Below, piece after piece: positions 7,909-13,726 of a DNA stretch of 13,726 nt (position 1 is the stretch's first letter; every line of letters begins with the position of its first letter). The position numbers and the translations under genes are program-made. This DNA comes from Paracoccaceae bacterium (GTDB taxonomy: Bacteria > Pseudomonadota > Alphaproteobacteria > Rhodobacterales > Rhodobacteraceae): positions 1-13,726 of the forward strand of contig SPLB01000204.1 of NCBI GenBank assembly GCA_004566265.1, written 5' to 3'. Below the pieces are notes generated by a model, which ran no database searches, was not told where the DNA came from, and saw only the letters and a list, made by a program, of their open reading frames with translations.

Positions 7909-8119
7909 ATCGTTTTCGTGTGTCCAGCTCGGCGTTGAACAGCCGCAGCCGGTGTGGGAGAGTCTCACTGTCGGTCACACTGTCGAAAATTTCGAACAGG
8001 AACGACAGGGCCTCTCCCTCGTCAAGACCCGCCTGTCGGGCGAAACGCTTCAGCCTTCGATACCCTTCCTCGGTCATGGCGACCGGAAAACGGCGAGTCA
8101 GTTTGAAACGTTTGGGCAT
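7907..8119 (-). CDS. small ribbon-helix-helix-like protein in the beta-oxidation operon
   Basis: A 70-aa basic protein. KRFKLTRRFPVAMTEEGYRR (3-22) gives a strand followed by a helix start; RLKRFARQAGLDEGEALSFL (22-41) gives the two-helix unit with a Gly turn. This is the layout of ribbon-helix-helix (CopG/MetJ-like) DNA-binding proteins, but with an extra C-terminal helix (HRLRLFNAELDTRKR, 56-70). No toxin partner gene is adjacent. The start ATG at 8119 has AAAAGGA 7 bases upstream. It lies between the acyl-CoA dehydrogenase (71-base gap) and the GST-like gene (69-base gap). A local regulator or a small partner of the enzymes is possible. The fold call is by eye. Confidence 0.7.
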   Translation of the reverse strand: MPKRFKLTRRFPVAMTEEGYRRLKRFARQAGLDEGEALSFLFEIFDSVTDSETLPHRLRLFNAELDTRKR

Positions 8120-8154
8120 TTTGAAATCCTTTTCCCAAAGTGCCCGGCCAGGAT

Positions 8155-8178
8155 GGGCGTGCCGCAGACGGCACGCCC
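8155..8178. other. strong GC-rich hairpin between acyl-CoA dehydrogenase and small gene
   Basis: GGGCGTGCCG (8155-8164) and CGGCACGCCC (8169-8178) pair perfectly over ten bases around the loop CAGA. On the minus strand, the direction of the operon, no U run follows, so a mRNA stabiliser or partial processing site is more likely than a full terminator. On the plus strand GTTTTC follows, but no plus-strand gene ends here. Confidence 0.55.
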
Positions 8179-8190
8179 GTTTTCAGTGTT

Positions 8191-9972
8191 TCAGAACTGT
8201 TCCGGGTTCAGAGCCATAACTGTATCGGCGCCGGTTTGAATCCGGGCGAGGTGCAGCTTGGTCGCGCAGAGCTGACGCGCCATGAAATAACGACCGGTTG
8301 CAATCTTTGTGGTGTAGAAGTCTGCATCGGTGGTGCCCGCGTCAAGAACTGTTTTTGCGGATTTCGCCATCATGGCCCACATCAGACCAAGGCAAACGTA
8401 ACCGAACATATGCATGAAGTCGTTCGAACCTGCCAGCGCGTGGTTCGGGTTTTTCATGCCATTTTGCATAAAGAACATGCCGGCAGATTGCAGATCTTTC
8501 GATGCAGATTTCAACGGCTCAATGAAGTCTTTGGTGTAGTCTTCTGAAAGGTCTGCGTTTTCCTTGCAGAAGGATTTTACCAGCTCAAAGAAGGCCATCA
8601 CGTGCTTGCCGCCGTCTTGCGCCAGTTTGCGTCCTACGAGATCAAGCGCCTGAACGCCGTTTGCGCCTTCATAGATCATGGCGATACGCGCATCACGCGT
8701 GTACTGGGACATGCCCCATTCTTCGATGTAGCCGTGACCGCCATAGACCTGCTGTGCCTGCACAGTCATGTCATAGCCCTTGTCCGTCAGGAAACCCTTG
8801 AGAACTGGGGTAAGGAGAGAGATCAGGCCATCCGCGTCCTTGTCCTCCGCGCGGTGGGCCTTGTCGATCATGGTCGCGCCCCAGAGGACAAACGCACGGG
8901 CGCCTTCGGCAAAAGATTTCTGATCCATCAGGCTGCGGCGAATATCCGGGTGCACGATCAGCGGATCGGCCGGGCCTTCGGGGTTTTTGGCACCGGTGAC
9001 GTCGCGGCCCTGAAGGCGGTCCTTGGCGTAGATGAGCGCATTTTGATAAGCGGCTTCGGCTTGCGCCAGACCCTGCATCGCCACACCCAGGCGGGCTTCG
9101 TTCATCATGGTGAACATGGCACGCATGCCTTTGTTGAGATCACCCAGCAAGTAACCGGTGGCCACATCATAATTCATCACACAGGTGGAGTTGCCGTGGA
9201 TTCCCATTTTTTCTTCGATATTGCCGACGCTTACGCCGTTACGCGCGCCCAGCGAGCCGTCTTCGTTCACAATGAACTTGGGCACGATGAAAAGGGACAC
9301 ACCTTTGATGCCTTCCGGTCCGCCGGGGACCTTGGCCAGAACCAAGTGGATGATGTTTTCCACCATGTCGTGTTCGCCGGAAGAGATGAAAATCTTCTGA
9401 CCAGACACTTTGTATGTGCCGTCTTCCTGTGGTTCAGCTTTTGTGCGCATCAGACCCAGATCGGTACCGCAGTGCGGCTCGGTCAGGTTCATGGTGCCGG
9501 TCCAGTCGCAGGACACCATGTTCGGCAGGTAAGTGGCCTTCTGCTCATCCGTGCCATGCGCAAGGATGGCCGAAGCTGCACCATGGGTGAGGCCCTGATA
9601 CATGGTGAAGGCTTGGTTTGCAGATGAGAAGTATTCGCCGACGGCAGTGCCGATAACATAGGGCATGTTCTGGCCGCCGAATTCTTCGGGCATGTCCAGA
9701 CCGGTCCAGCCGCCTTCTTTGACCTGATCGAAGGCGTCCTTGAAGCCCGTGGGCGTGTAGACCACACCATTCTCCAGACGACAGCCTTCCTTGTCCCCGA
9801 CCACATTCAGAGGGTGCAGGATGTTGTCGGCGACTTTGCCGGCTTCCGTCAGCACGGCATCGGTGAAGTCGCGCTCCAGTTCATCAAAGCCGGGGATGCC
9901 GGAGTTTTGAATGTCCAGCACATCGTGCAGGACGAATTGCGTGTCCTTGGTGGGAGAAGTGAAGCTCGGCAT
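8191..9972 (-). CDS. acyl-CoA dehydrogenase with extended N- and C-termini (DmdC-like subgroup)
   Basis: A 593-aa flavoenzyme that introduces the trans-2 double bond in acyl-CoA, the first oxidation step. The N-terminal extension begins [19 protein letters not shown] (2-20), typical of the family that includes DmdC. The FAD/acyl-CoA signature [13 protein letters not shown] (161-173) is followed by the second signature; Glu435 in IYEGANG matches the catalytic base of MCAD (Glu376). Residues 450-593 form the C-terminal extension of the long members. Length fits that subgroup, about 590 aa, not the 380-aa family. I choose the ATG at 9972, with AAGAGGA upstream, over the ORF start at 10014. Its chain-length or methylmercaptopropionyl-CoA use cannot be told; the fatty-acid neighbours favour fatty-acid substrates. 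Note YEGA where YEGT is usual. Confidence 0.9.
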   Translation of the reverse strand: MPSFTSPTKDTQFVLHDVLDIQNSGIPGFDELERDFTDAVLTEAGKVADNILHPLNVVGDKEGCRLENGVVYTPTGFKDAFDQVKEGGWTGLDMPEEFGGQNMPYVIGTAVGEYFSSANQAFTMYQGLTHGAASAILAHGTDEQKATYLPNMVSCDWTGTMNLTEPHCGTDLGLMRTKAEPQEDGTYKVSGQKIFISSGEHDMVENIIHLVLAKVPGGPEGIKGVSLFIVPKFIVNEDGSLGARNGVSVGNIEEKMGIHGNSTCVMNYDVATGYLLGDLNKGMRAMFTMMNEARLGVAMQGLAQAEAAYQNALIYAKDRLQGRDVTGAKNPEGPADPLIVHPDIRRSLMDQKSFAEGARAFVLWGATMIDKAHRAEDKDADGLISLLTPVLKGFLTDKGYDMTVQAQQVYGGHGYIEEWGMSQYTRDARIAMIYEGANGVQALDLVGRKLAQDGGKHVMAFFELVKSFCKENADLSEDYTKDFIEPLKSASKDLQSAGMFFMQNGMKNPNHALAGSNDFMHMFGYVCLGLMWAMMAKSAKTVLDAGTTDADFYTTKIATGRYFMARQLCATKLHLARIQTGADTVMALNPEQF

Positions 9973-10007
9973 AGCGGTCCTCTTGAATTTGTCGGTCTGC
10001 TTTAAGT

Positions 10008-10020
10008 CGGGCAAGGCCCG
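10008..10020 (-). other. short hairpin between MerR gene and acyl-CoA dehydrogenase gene
   Basis: CGGGC and GCCCG pair around a three-base loop in the 60-base gap between the two genes. No U run follows on the minus strand. It lies next to a box that matches the upstream operator cluster (10019-10029). Confidence 0.3.
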
Positions 10021-10029
10021 TCATTGATG
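10019..10029. promoter_or_regulatory. candidate operator before acyl-CoA dehydrogenase gene
   Basis: The sequence CGTCATTGATG differs at one base from the palindrome CGTCATTGACG at 10545-10555. It sits 47-57 bases before the dehydrogenase start, where a regulator could act on a second promoter. The match is seen directly; binding by a MerR protein is inference. Confidence 0.45.
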
Positions 10030-10032
10030 CGG

Positions 10033-10440
10033 TTATTCAGCGGCCTTCGGCGTCTGCATGGAGTTAATCATTTGTGCGACCCAACCCAGTTGCTCCTTAA
10101 GATCGCTTATTGCTTCGTCCAGCTCTGCCCGTTGACATTCCATGTGGGCCAGACGTTCTTTGGCGATCTCATGAGTGCGGGTCAGCTGCGTGAGTTGCTG
10201 GTCGCCCATATGATACAAATCGAGAAGCTGGCGGATGTCCTCGAGGCTGAAGCCAAAACGCTTTCCGCGCAGGATTAGTTTCAGCCGGGCGGCGTCGCGT
10301 TTGGTGAACAGGCGTTTTTGACCCTCGCGGATCGGGAACAGCAGTTCTTTGGCCTCGTAAAAACGCAGCGTGCGCGGAGTTACGTCGAACTCATCGCACA
10401 TTTCGCGGATGGTTTTGGTCTCTTCGGTCATGTCATTCAT
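10033..10440 (-). CDS. MerR-family transcriptional regulator, first paralog
   Basis: A 135-aa regulator (from the ATG at 10440). The winged-helix DNA-binding domain spans about 10-78, with VTPRTLRFYE (20-29) as the recognition-helix region and KLILRGKRFGFSLEDIRQLL as the wing-2/second helix. A coiled-coil dimer helix runs 83-120. There is no C-terminal metal-binding cysteine cluster, so a metal-sensing role is unlikely. In-frame starts also exist at 10449 (ATG) and 10431 (ATG); none has a strong ribosome site, so the exact start is open. It is the first gene of the operon, 60 bases before the dehydrogenase gene. LiuR, the MerR regulator of leucine/isovalerate use in alphaproteobacteria, is a possible relative. 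Ligand unknown; acyl-CoA or a fatty-acid product is likely. Confidence 0.88.
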   Translation of the reverse strand: MNDMTEETKTIREMCDEFDVTPRTLRFYEAKELLFPIREGQKRLFTKRDAARLKLILRGKRFGFSLEDIRQLLDLYHMGDQQLTQLTRTHEIAKERLAHMECQRAELDEAISDLKEQLGWVAQMINSMQTPKAAE

Positions 10441-10495
10441 ACTCTGCATCACGTTGGGTCGGTCTTCGCTGCAGGACTGCGCCTCGGTAGTTCTG

Positions 10496-10525
10496 TTTAC
10501 ATCACGAGCTTGACGTTGACGTAAG
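10496..10525 (-). promoter_or_regulatory. candidate promoter of the first MerR gene, overlapping the box cluster
   Basis: On the minus strand TTACGT (10524-10519) and TGTAAA (10501-10496) are 17 bases apart, about 56 bases before the start at 10440. The -35 region overlaps the ACGTTGACGT element, so regulator binding could control its own gene. No test of the promoter is possible from sequence alone. Confidence 0.35.
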
Positions 10526-10583
10526 TGGTACGCTGCGTCACATTCGTCATTGACGTCGGGGGCAGTCGCTGTGACGCTACGTC
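10510..10583. promoter_or_regulatory. cluster of TGACG/CGTCA boxes, candidate MerR operators
   Basis: Within 10511-10576 the pentamer TGACG or its complement CGTCA occurs six times: 10511, 10517, 10536 (inverse), 10545 (inverse), 10551 and 10572. The elements include TTGACGTTGACGTAAG (10510-10525), the perfect palindrome CGTCATTGACG (10545-10555) and GACGCTACGTC (10573-10583). The ACGT-2-ACGT form recalls the LiuR-type MerR operator as I remember it (TTgACGTaaACGTaa), but the match to that family is not proven. Confidence 0.6.
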
Positions 10584-10663
10584 GGGTCGGCAGAACGATC
10601 TTTTTTCACGCGTCGCAACAGGGACTACCGACCCAAGTCTGTACCAGATCTGAGAAATTGCTT

Positions 10664-10701
10664 CATAAAATAAAAATAAATCACCGTTGGCGGCAGCGGT
10701 G
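10664..10701 (-). terminator. candidate terminator of the second MerR gene
   Basis: On the minus strand, 30 bases past the MerR stop, CACCG and CGGTG (10701-10682) can pair around ten bases. They are followed by an AT-rich tract with several T runs (ATTTATTTTTATTTT, 10681-10667). The five-base stem is short. Confidence 0.4.
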
Positions 10702-10732
10702 GGAATGTAACTTGCAAATGATTGCGGTGAGG

Positions 10733-11104
10733 TCAGCCCAACTCGTTGATCGTTTCGCTGCGCAGGGTTGCCAACTCGCGCATCGCCTCGTCCAGCTGCT
10801 GACGCTGGCTCTCTAGGTCTTTCAACTGGCGATCTGCCATGGCAATAAACGCTCTCATCTGCGCCTCGTTCCCTTCGCTTTCATAAATCAAAAGCCATTG
10901 GCGGATTTCCTCCAGCGGAAACCCCCATTTGCGCCCGCGCAGGATCAGCTTCATTCGGGCAACCTCGCGTGGACCGTAGAACCGGGACCGCCCTAGGCGT
11001 TCAGGTTGCAGCAGCTCAATATACTCGTAGTATCGCAGGGTTCTGGGCGTGACCTCGAACTCGGCGCACATTTCCTTGAAGGACAGTTTATTTTCTTCAG
11101 ACAT
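10733..11104 (-). CDS. MerR-family transcriptional regulator, second paralog
   Basis: A 123-aa regulator. The DNA-binding domain spans about 8-76, with VTPRTLRYYE (18-27) and MKLILRGRKWGFPLEEIRQW (51-70); a coiled-coil dimer helix follows (about 81-117). It aligns with the first MerR without gaps over 68 residues, with about 39 identical by hand count. They are therefore paralogs, probably from a duplication. The start is the ATG at 11104, with the perfect AAGGAGG site 6 bases upstream; the longer ORF to 11158 has no such site. It is divergent from the thioesterase operon across a 244-base gap and is the likely regulator of that operon. As with its paralog there is no C-terminal metal-binding cysteine cluster. 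Confidence 0.9.
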   Translation of the reverse strand: MSEENKLSFKEMCAEFEVTPRTLRYYEYIELLQPERLGRSRFYGPREVARMKLILRGRKWGFPLEEIRQWLLIYESEGNEAQMRAFIAMADRQLKDLESQRQQLDEAMRELATLRSETINELG

Positions 11105-11110
11105 CCGCTT

Positions 11111-11117
11111 CCTCCTT
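11111..11117 (-). promoter_or_regulatory. perfect Shine-Dalgarno site that fixes the second MerR start
   Basis: The minus strand has AAGGAGG ending 6 bases before the ATG at 11104, an ideal ribosome binding site. It rules out the longer ORF starting at 11158. Confidence 0.75.
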
Positions 11118-11181
11118 GGGGGCCACGTTACGCATAAAGCATACGGGGCTGCAACCATGGCGTGACTCTGCCAGAGTGGGG

Positions 11182-11203
11182 CTTGCGCATAAGGTCTTGC
11201 GCA
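11182..11203. repeat. direct repeat in the divergent gap between MerR and thioesterase genes
   Basis: CTTGCGCA occurs at 11182-11189 and 11196-11203, 14 bases apart. A small palindrome, ACTCT-GCC-AGAGT (11165-11177), lies just before. These could be operator sites for the second MerR protein, but MerR sites are usually palindromic, so this is weak. Confidence 0.25.
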
Positions 11204-11283
11204 CGGTTCAGGCCAGCTGGATACTGGTCAATGAAGGCCGCATTTGCGACGGAAGTCAGTTAGGGGGGATGGCTCCCTGCACC

Positions 11284-11314
11284 TTGACTTTTGGGACGGG
11301 TCAAACCGCAAAAT
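11284..11314 (+). promoter_or_regulatory. candidate long-spacer promoter of the thioesterase operon
   Basis: TTGACT (11284-11289) and CAAAAT (11309-11314) are 19 bases apart, about 35 bases before the ATG at 11349. The long spacer is typical of MerR-activated promoters. The -35 overlaps an inverted repeat TTGAC (11284-11288)/GTCAA (11300-11304). The divergent MerR gene makes this plausible. Confidence 0.4.
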
Positions 11315-11348
11315 ATCAGTAGCAGGGCAAAGGCAAGAAGGACCAAAG

Positions 11349-11789
11349 ATGACTGACAAGACCAAACTGGCGCGCCAGTTTATTGAGGCGATACCCCACG
11401 CGCAGTCTCTCGGCATGTGCCTTATTGATATTGGGGCGGGGCGGGCTGTAATGTTGATGCCCTACGATGAAAAACTGGTGGGCGATCCGTCCACGGGCGT
11501 GATCCATGGCGGGGCTGTTTCTGCCCTGATGGATACCTGCTGCGGCGCAGCTGTGATGAGCCACCCGCGTCAGTCCAAAGGCACGGCGACGATTGATTTG
11601 CGCATTGACTATATGCGCAGCGCGTCTCCCGGTCAGGCGATCACGACGACGGCAACCTGTTACCATGTGACACGTTCGGTGGCGTTTGTGCGGGCCGAGG
11701 CCGTGGACGATGATACCTCTCTGCCCGTGGCCACGGCCACCGGAGCATTTACGTTTGAGCCTCAAAAATCATTGGAGGACAGCCAATGA
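11349..11789 (+). CDS. PaaI-type hotdog thioesterase, first of a pair
   Basis: A 146-aa cytosolic hotdog-fold protein that probably hydrolyses acyl-CoA thioesters. GVIHGGAVSALMDTC (50-64) is the HGG motif, with His53-Gly54-Gly55 and the Asp62 typical of the catalytic helix. TIDLRIDYMR (81-90) is the central strand. The start has AAGGA (11338-11342) 6 bases upstream, and the longer ORF to 11244 adds 35 residues unlike the family. Its stop overlaps the start of the next gene (ATGA), so the two are translationally coupled. They may form a heteromeric thioesterase, since the family works as dimers or tetramers. The substrate is unknown; nearby fatty-acid genes suggest acyl-CoA or a related thioester. 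Confidence 0.85.
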   Translation: MTDKTKLARQFIEAIPHAQSLGMCLIDIGAGRAVMLMPYDEKLVGDPSTGVIHGGAVSALMDTCCGAAVMSHPRQSKGTATIDLRIDYMRSASPGQAITTTATCYHVTRSVAFVRAEAVDDDTSLPVATATGAFTFEPQKSLEDSQ

Positions 11790-12301
11790 AGCGCTCCCAG
11801 CCCGAACCGAAGCAGGTCGTAAAACAACGTCGAGATGCAGCGCTGAAAGCGCTGGTTGATGCGGTGCCCTACGCCCGTGTCCTGGGCATCACCTTTGAAC
11901 GGCGCGGGGACGAGCTGTCCTCGACGCTCCATTATCAAGACAGCAATATTGGGAATCCGCTGATCCCAGCACTGCACGGGGGGGCCACTGCGGCGTTCCT
12001 TGAGGTGACTGCGCAAATCACACTCCACTGGTTTCACCTCTGGCCGCAGTTTGAAAGCGGTGCATTGGATGTCGAGACGATGGTCGCAGGTGACATGCCG
12101 CGCCAGCCAAAGACGATTGATTTCACCGTGGATTACCTTCGATCTGGCCTGCCGCGCGATGCCTATGCGCGCGCGACGGTGAACCGGTCGGGTCGGCGTT
12201 ATGCTTCGGTTCATGTGGCGGCATGGCAGGACCATAAGGACAAGCTGTTTGCTCAGGCCACCGGGCATTTCTTAATGCCCCAATCCCGCTCCCCCGATTA
12301 A
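11786..12301 (+). CDS. PaaI-type hotdog thioesterase, second of a pair
   Basis: A 171-aa hotdog protein. The HGG motif is ALHGGATAAFLEVTAQ (62-77), with Glu73 where the first member has Asp62, so the two differ at a likely catalytic position. TIDFTVDYLR (110-119) is the matching central strand. The basic N-terminal extension (1-25) is longer than in the first member. The ATG overlaps the previous stop (ATGA). The MATE gene begins 11 bases after its stop, so all three are probably one operon. The substrate is unknown. Either active site could still work; Glu is used in place of Asp in some hotdog families. Confidence 0.83.
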   Translation: MKRSQPEPKQVVKQRRDAALKALVDAVPYARVLGITFERRGDELSSTLHYQDSNIGNPLIPALHGGATAAFLEVTAQITLHWFHLWPQFESGALDVETMVAGDMPRQPKTIDFTVDYLRSGLPRDAYARATVNRSGRRYASVHVAAWQDHKDKLFAQATGHFLMPQSRSPD

Positions 12302-12312
12302 GGGAAGGCTGC

Positions 12313-13653
12313 ATGACTGCGCCAGCTCACCACCCCAGCCCCCATACCATTTGTTCTGTAACCCCCGCGCGGGTTATGAAGATTGCCCTGCCGATTGTGT
12401 TGTCCAACGCCACCGTGCCCCTCGTGGGAATCGTTGACACGGCGGTTGTGGGGCAGTTGGGGGCAGCGGCGCCTTTGGGTGCCGTTGGTGTTGGGGCAAT
12501 CATTCTGTCGTCTCTTTATTGGGGCTTTGGCTTTCTGCGGATGGGCACGGTTGGACTGGCCAGTCAGGCGCGCGGGCAGGGGGATATGGCCGAGGTCGCA
12601 GCGCTTTTGACCCGCGTTGTTCTGATTGGAGCGGGCGCTGGTCTGGCGATTGTTGTGCTGCAGGTGCCAGTGATTGCGGGTGCGCTTTGGTTGGCTTCGC
12701 CTTCAGCTGAGGTCACAAACCTCGCGCGGGACTATCTGGTTGTGCGTATTTGGTCGGCTCCGGCCATGATTGCCATTTATGGGCTGTCTGGCTGGTTGAT
12801 CGCGCATGAGCGCAGTCAGGCCTTTATGGCGGTGCAGATCTGGATGAATGGGCTCAATATTGTGCTGGACGTCTGGTTTGTGCTGGGGCTCGGTTGGGGG
12901 GTGTCCGGCGTGGCCTTTGCAACCTTCCTCGCCGAGTGGTCGGGGCTGGCGCTGGGCCTGTGGTTCTGCCGCACCGGGCTTCAAAGCTCGGCCTGGCGCA
13001 ATTGGGCGCAGGTTTTGAAGGCCGAGCGGCTGTGGCACATGGCATCCGTGAACAACGATATTCTGATCCGGTCGCTGTTGTTGCAGGCGATGTTCACCTC
13101 ATTCAGCTTCATTGCGGCGCGGCAGGGCGACCTGGCGCTGGCGGCCAATCAAGTTCTGATGCAGATGATGCTGCTTACCGCCTATGGCATGGATGGCTTT
13201 GCCTTTGCGGCTGAGACACTGGTGGGGCAGGCTTTTGGCGCAAAGAAACGCACGGTCCTGCGGCGCAGCGCCTTTGTGACCAGTATGGGCGGCGCAGTGG
13301 TCGCTGTGGTGATGGCCTTGGCGTTTTGGCTTTTGGGTGGCGTGATGATTGACATGATGAGCACTGCGCCTGACGTGCGCGAAACCGCACGTGTGTTTCT
13401 GCCCTATGTGGTTGCAGCGCCCATGCTAGGATGCGCGGCCTGGATGCTGGATGGGATTTTTATTGGCGCAACGGCCACGCGGGATATGCGCAATATGATG
13501 GTGTTCAGCGCGGTTATCTATGGGGCGGCTTTGGTGGTGTTGCTTCCACTTTTGGGCAATCACGGGCTGTGGCTGGGGTTGTTAATTTCATTTGTTGCGC
13601 GAGGGGTGACATTGGGGCTGCGCTATCCCGCGCTGGTTGGAAAGGCCGGTTGA
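12313..13653 (+). CDS. MATE-family efflux transporter, DinF-like
   Basis: A 446-aa inner-membrane protein with about twelve hydrophobic segments. IALPIVLSNATVPLVGIVDT (24-43) with Asp42 in VDTAVVG is the hallmark start of the DinF-type MATE branch. FLRMGTVGLASQARG (74-88) and ETLVGQAFGAKKR (301-313) are the repeated N- and C-half motifs. MATE proteins exchange H+ or Na+ for cationic or other organic compounds; the branch is also linked to organic acid or bile-salt export. The ATG has AAGG upstream and follows the thioesterase gene by 11 bases. That link suggests export of a product released by the thioesterases, which is inference. In some genomes dinF follows lexA; no such gene is here. Confidence 0.93.
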   Translation: MTAPAHHPSPHTICSVTPARVMKIALPIVLSNATVPLVGIVDTAVVGQLGAAAPLGAVGVGAIILSSLYWGFGFLRMGTVGLASQARGQGDMAEVAALLTRVVLIGAGAGLAIVVLQVPVIAGALWLASPSAEVTNLARDYLVVRIWSAPAMIAIYGLSGWLIAHERSQAFMAVQIWMNGLNIVLDVWFVLGLGWGVSGVAFATFLAEWSGLALGLWFCRTGLQSSAWRNWAQVLKAERLWHMASVNNDILIRSLLLQAMFTSFSFIAARQGDLALAANQVLMQMMLLTAYGMDGFAFAAETLVGQAFGAKKRTVLRRSAFVTSMGGAVVAVVMALAFWLLGGVMIDMMSTAPDVRETARVFLPYVVAAPMLGCAAWMLDGIFIGATATRDMRNMMVFSAVIYGAALVVLLPLLGNHGLWLGLLISFVARGVTLGLRYPALVGKAG

Positions 13654-13662
13654 GAGTTTGCG

Positions 13663-13712
13663 CTGCGCTCCGCGCATCGCCGGAGCGCAGGCCGCGCCTT
13701 CGGCGCGGCCTG
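13663..13712. repeat. two overlapping GC-rich hairpins after the MATE gene
   Basis: CTGCGCTCC (13663-13671) pairs with GGAGCGCAG (13682-13690), and CAGGCCGCGCC (13688-13698) with GGCGCGGCCTG (13702-13712), eleven perfect pairs. The two share 13688-13690 and so cannot both form fully. They may end the operon transcript, but no T run is in view before the window ends at 13726. Confidence 0.5.
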
Positions 13713-13726
13713 CCGGGCCCAACAGG

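Noticed and set aside
7907..8119. Antitoxin of a toxin-antitoxin pair
   Set aside because: Its ribbon-helix-helix-like pattern fits, but both neighbours are metabolic enzymes and no small toxin gene is present.
8602..9627. Plus-strand 341-aa open frame
   Set aside because: Antisense to the acyl-CoA dehydrogenase gene with its conserved FAD and catalytic motifs; the His-rich product is typical of shadow frames.
8191..9972. Firm naming as dmdC
   Set aside because: The layout is shared with fatty-acyl enzymes, the neighbours are general beta-oxidation genes, and a tree is needed.

Overview
The window looks like chromosomal DNA of a marine alphaproteobacterium of the Rhodobacteraceae (Roseobacter group). 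This rests on GC-rich, densely packed genes, several protein types common in that group (a SPOR protein, a Hint-fold protein, a sulfotransferase-fold protein) and a fatty-acid oxidation operon with a glutathione-transferase-like gene inside it. The assignment is family knowledge plus inference; there is no rRNA or other marker gene here. I see no phage, IS element, CRISPR array or tRNA.

Left part (1-3509), accessory or poorly known genes. A SPOR-domain protein runs in from the left edge. It converges on a 338-aa single-pass membrane protein that resembles an M48 peptidase without its zinc motif. A sulfotransferase-fold gene is divergent from the latter, followed by a Hint-fold gene whose catalytic residues appear to be replaced.

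Middle (3756-10440, minus strand), a beta-oxidation operon. In order of transcription it holds a MerR regulator, an acyl-CoA dehydrogenase with extended termini, a 70-aa ribbon-helix-helix-like protein, a GST-like protein, a thiolase, and a two-domain enoyl-CoA hydratase/3-hydroxyacyl-CoA dehydrogenase. Together the enzymes cover all four steps of the beta-oxidation spiral. The operon ends at a strong hairpin terminator that can work in both directions (3704-3733). The short gaps around the dehydrogenase and the small gene hold GC-rich hairpins. A cluster of TGACG/CGTCA boxes lies upstream of the MerR gene, and a near-identical palindrome recurs just upstream of the dehydrogenase. This suggests one regulator controls both points.

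Right part (10733-13653). A second MerR regulator, clearly paralogous to the first, is divergent from a plus-strand operon of two PaaI-type hotdog thioesterases (ATGA overlap) and a DinF-type MATE transporter. Two overlapping GC-rich hairpins follow the transporter at the window edge.

Working model (inference): the MerR proteins sense acyl-CoA or a related metabolite. One controls fatty-acid or acyl-CoA breakdown; the other controls acyl-CoA hydrolysis and possible export of products. I found no clear new defence or mobile system. The most notable observations are the box cluster with its repeated palindrome, the small gene framed by hairpins inside the operon, and the two proteins that look like catalytically dead versions of known enzyme folds.
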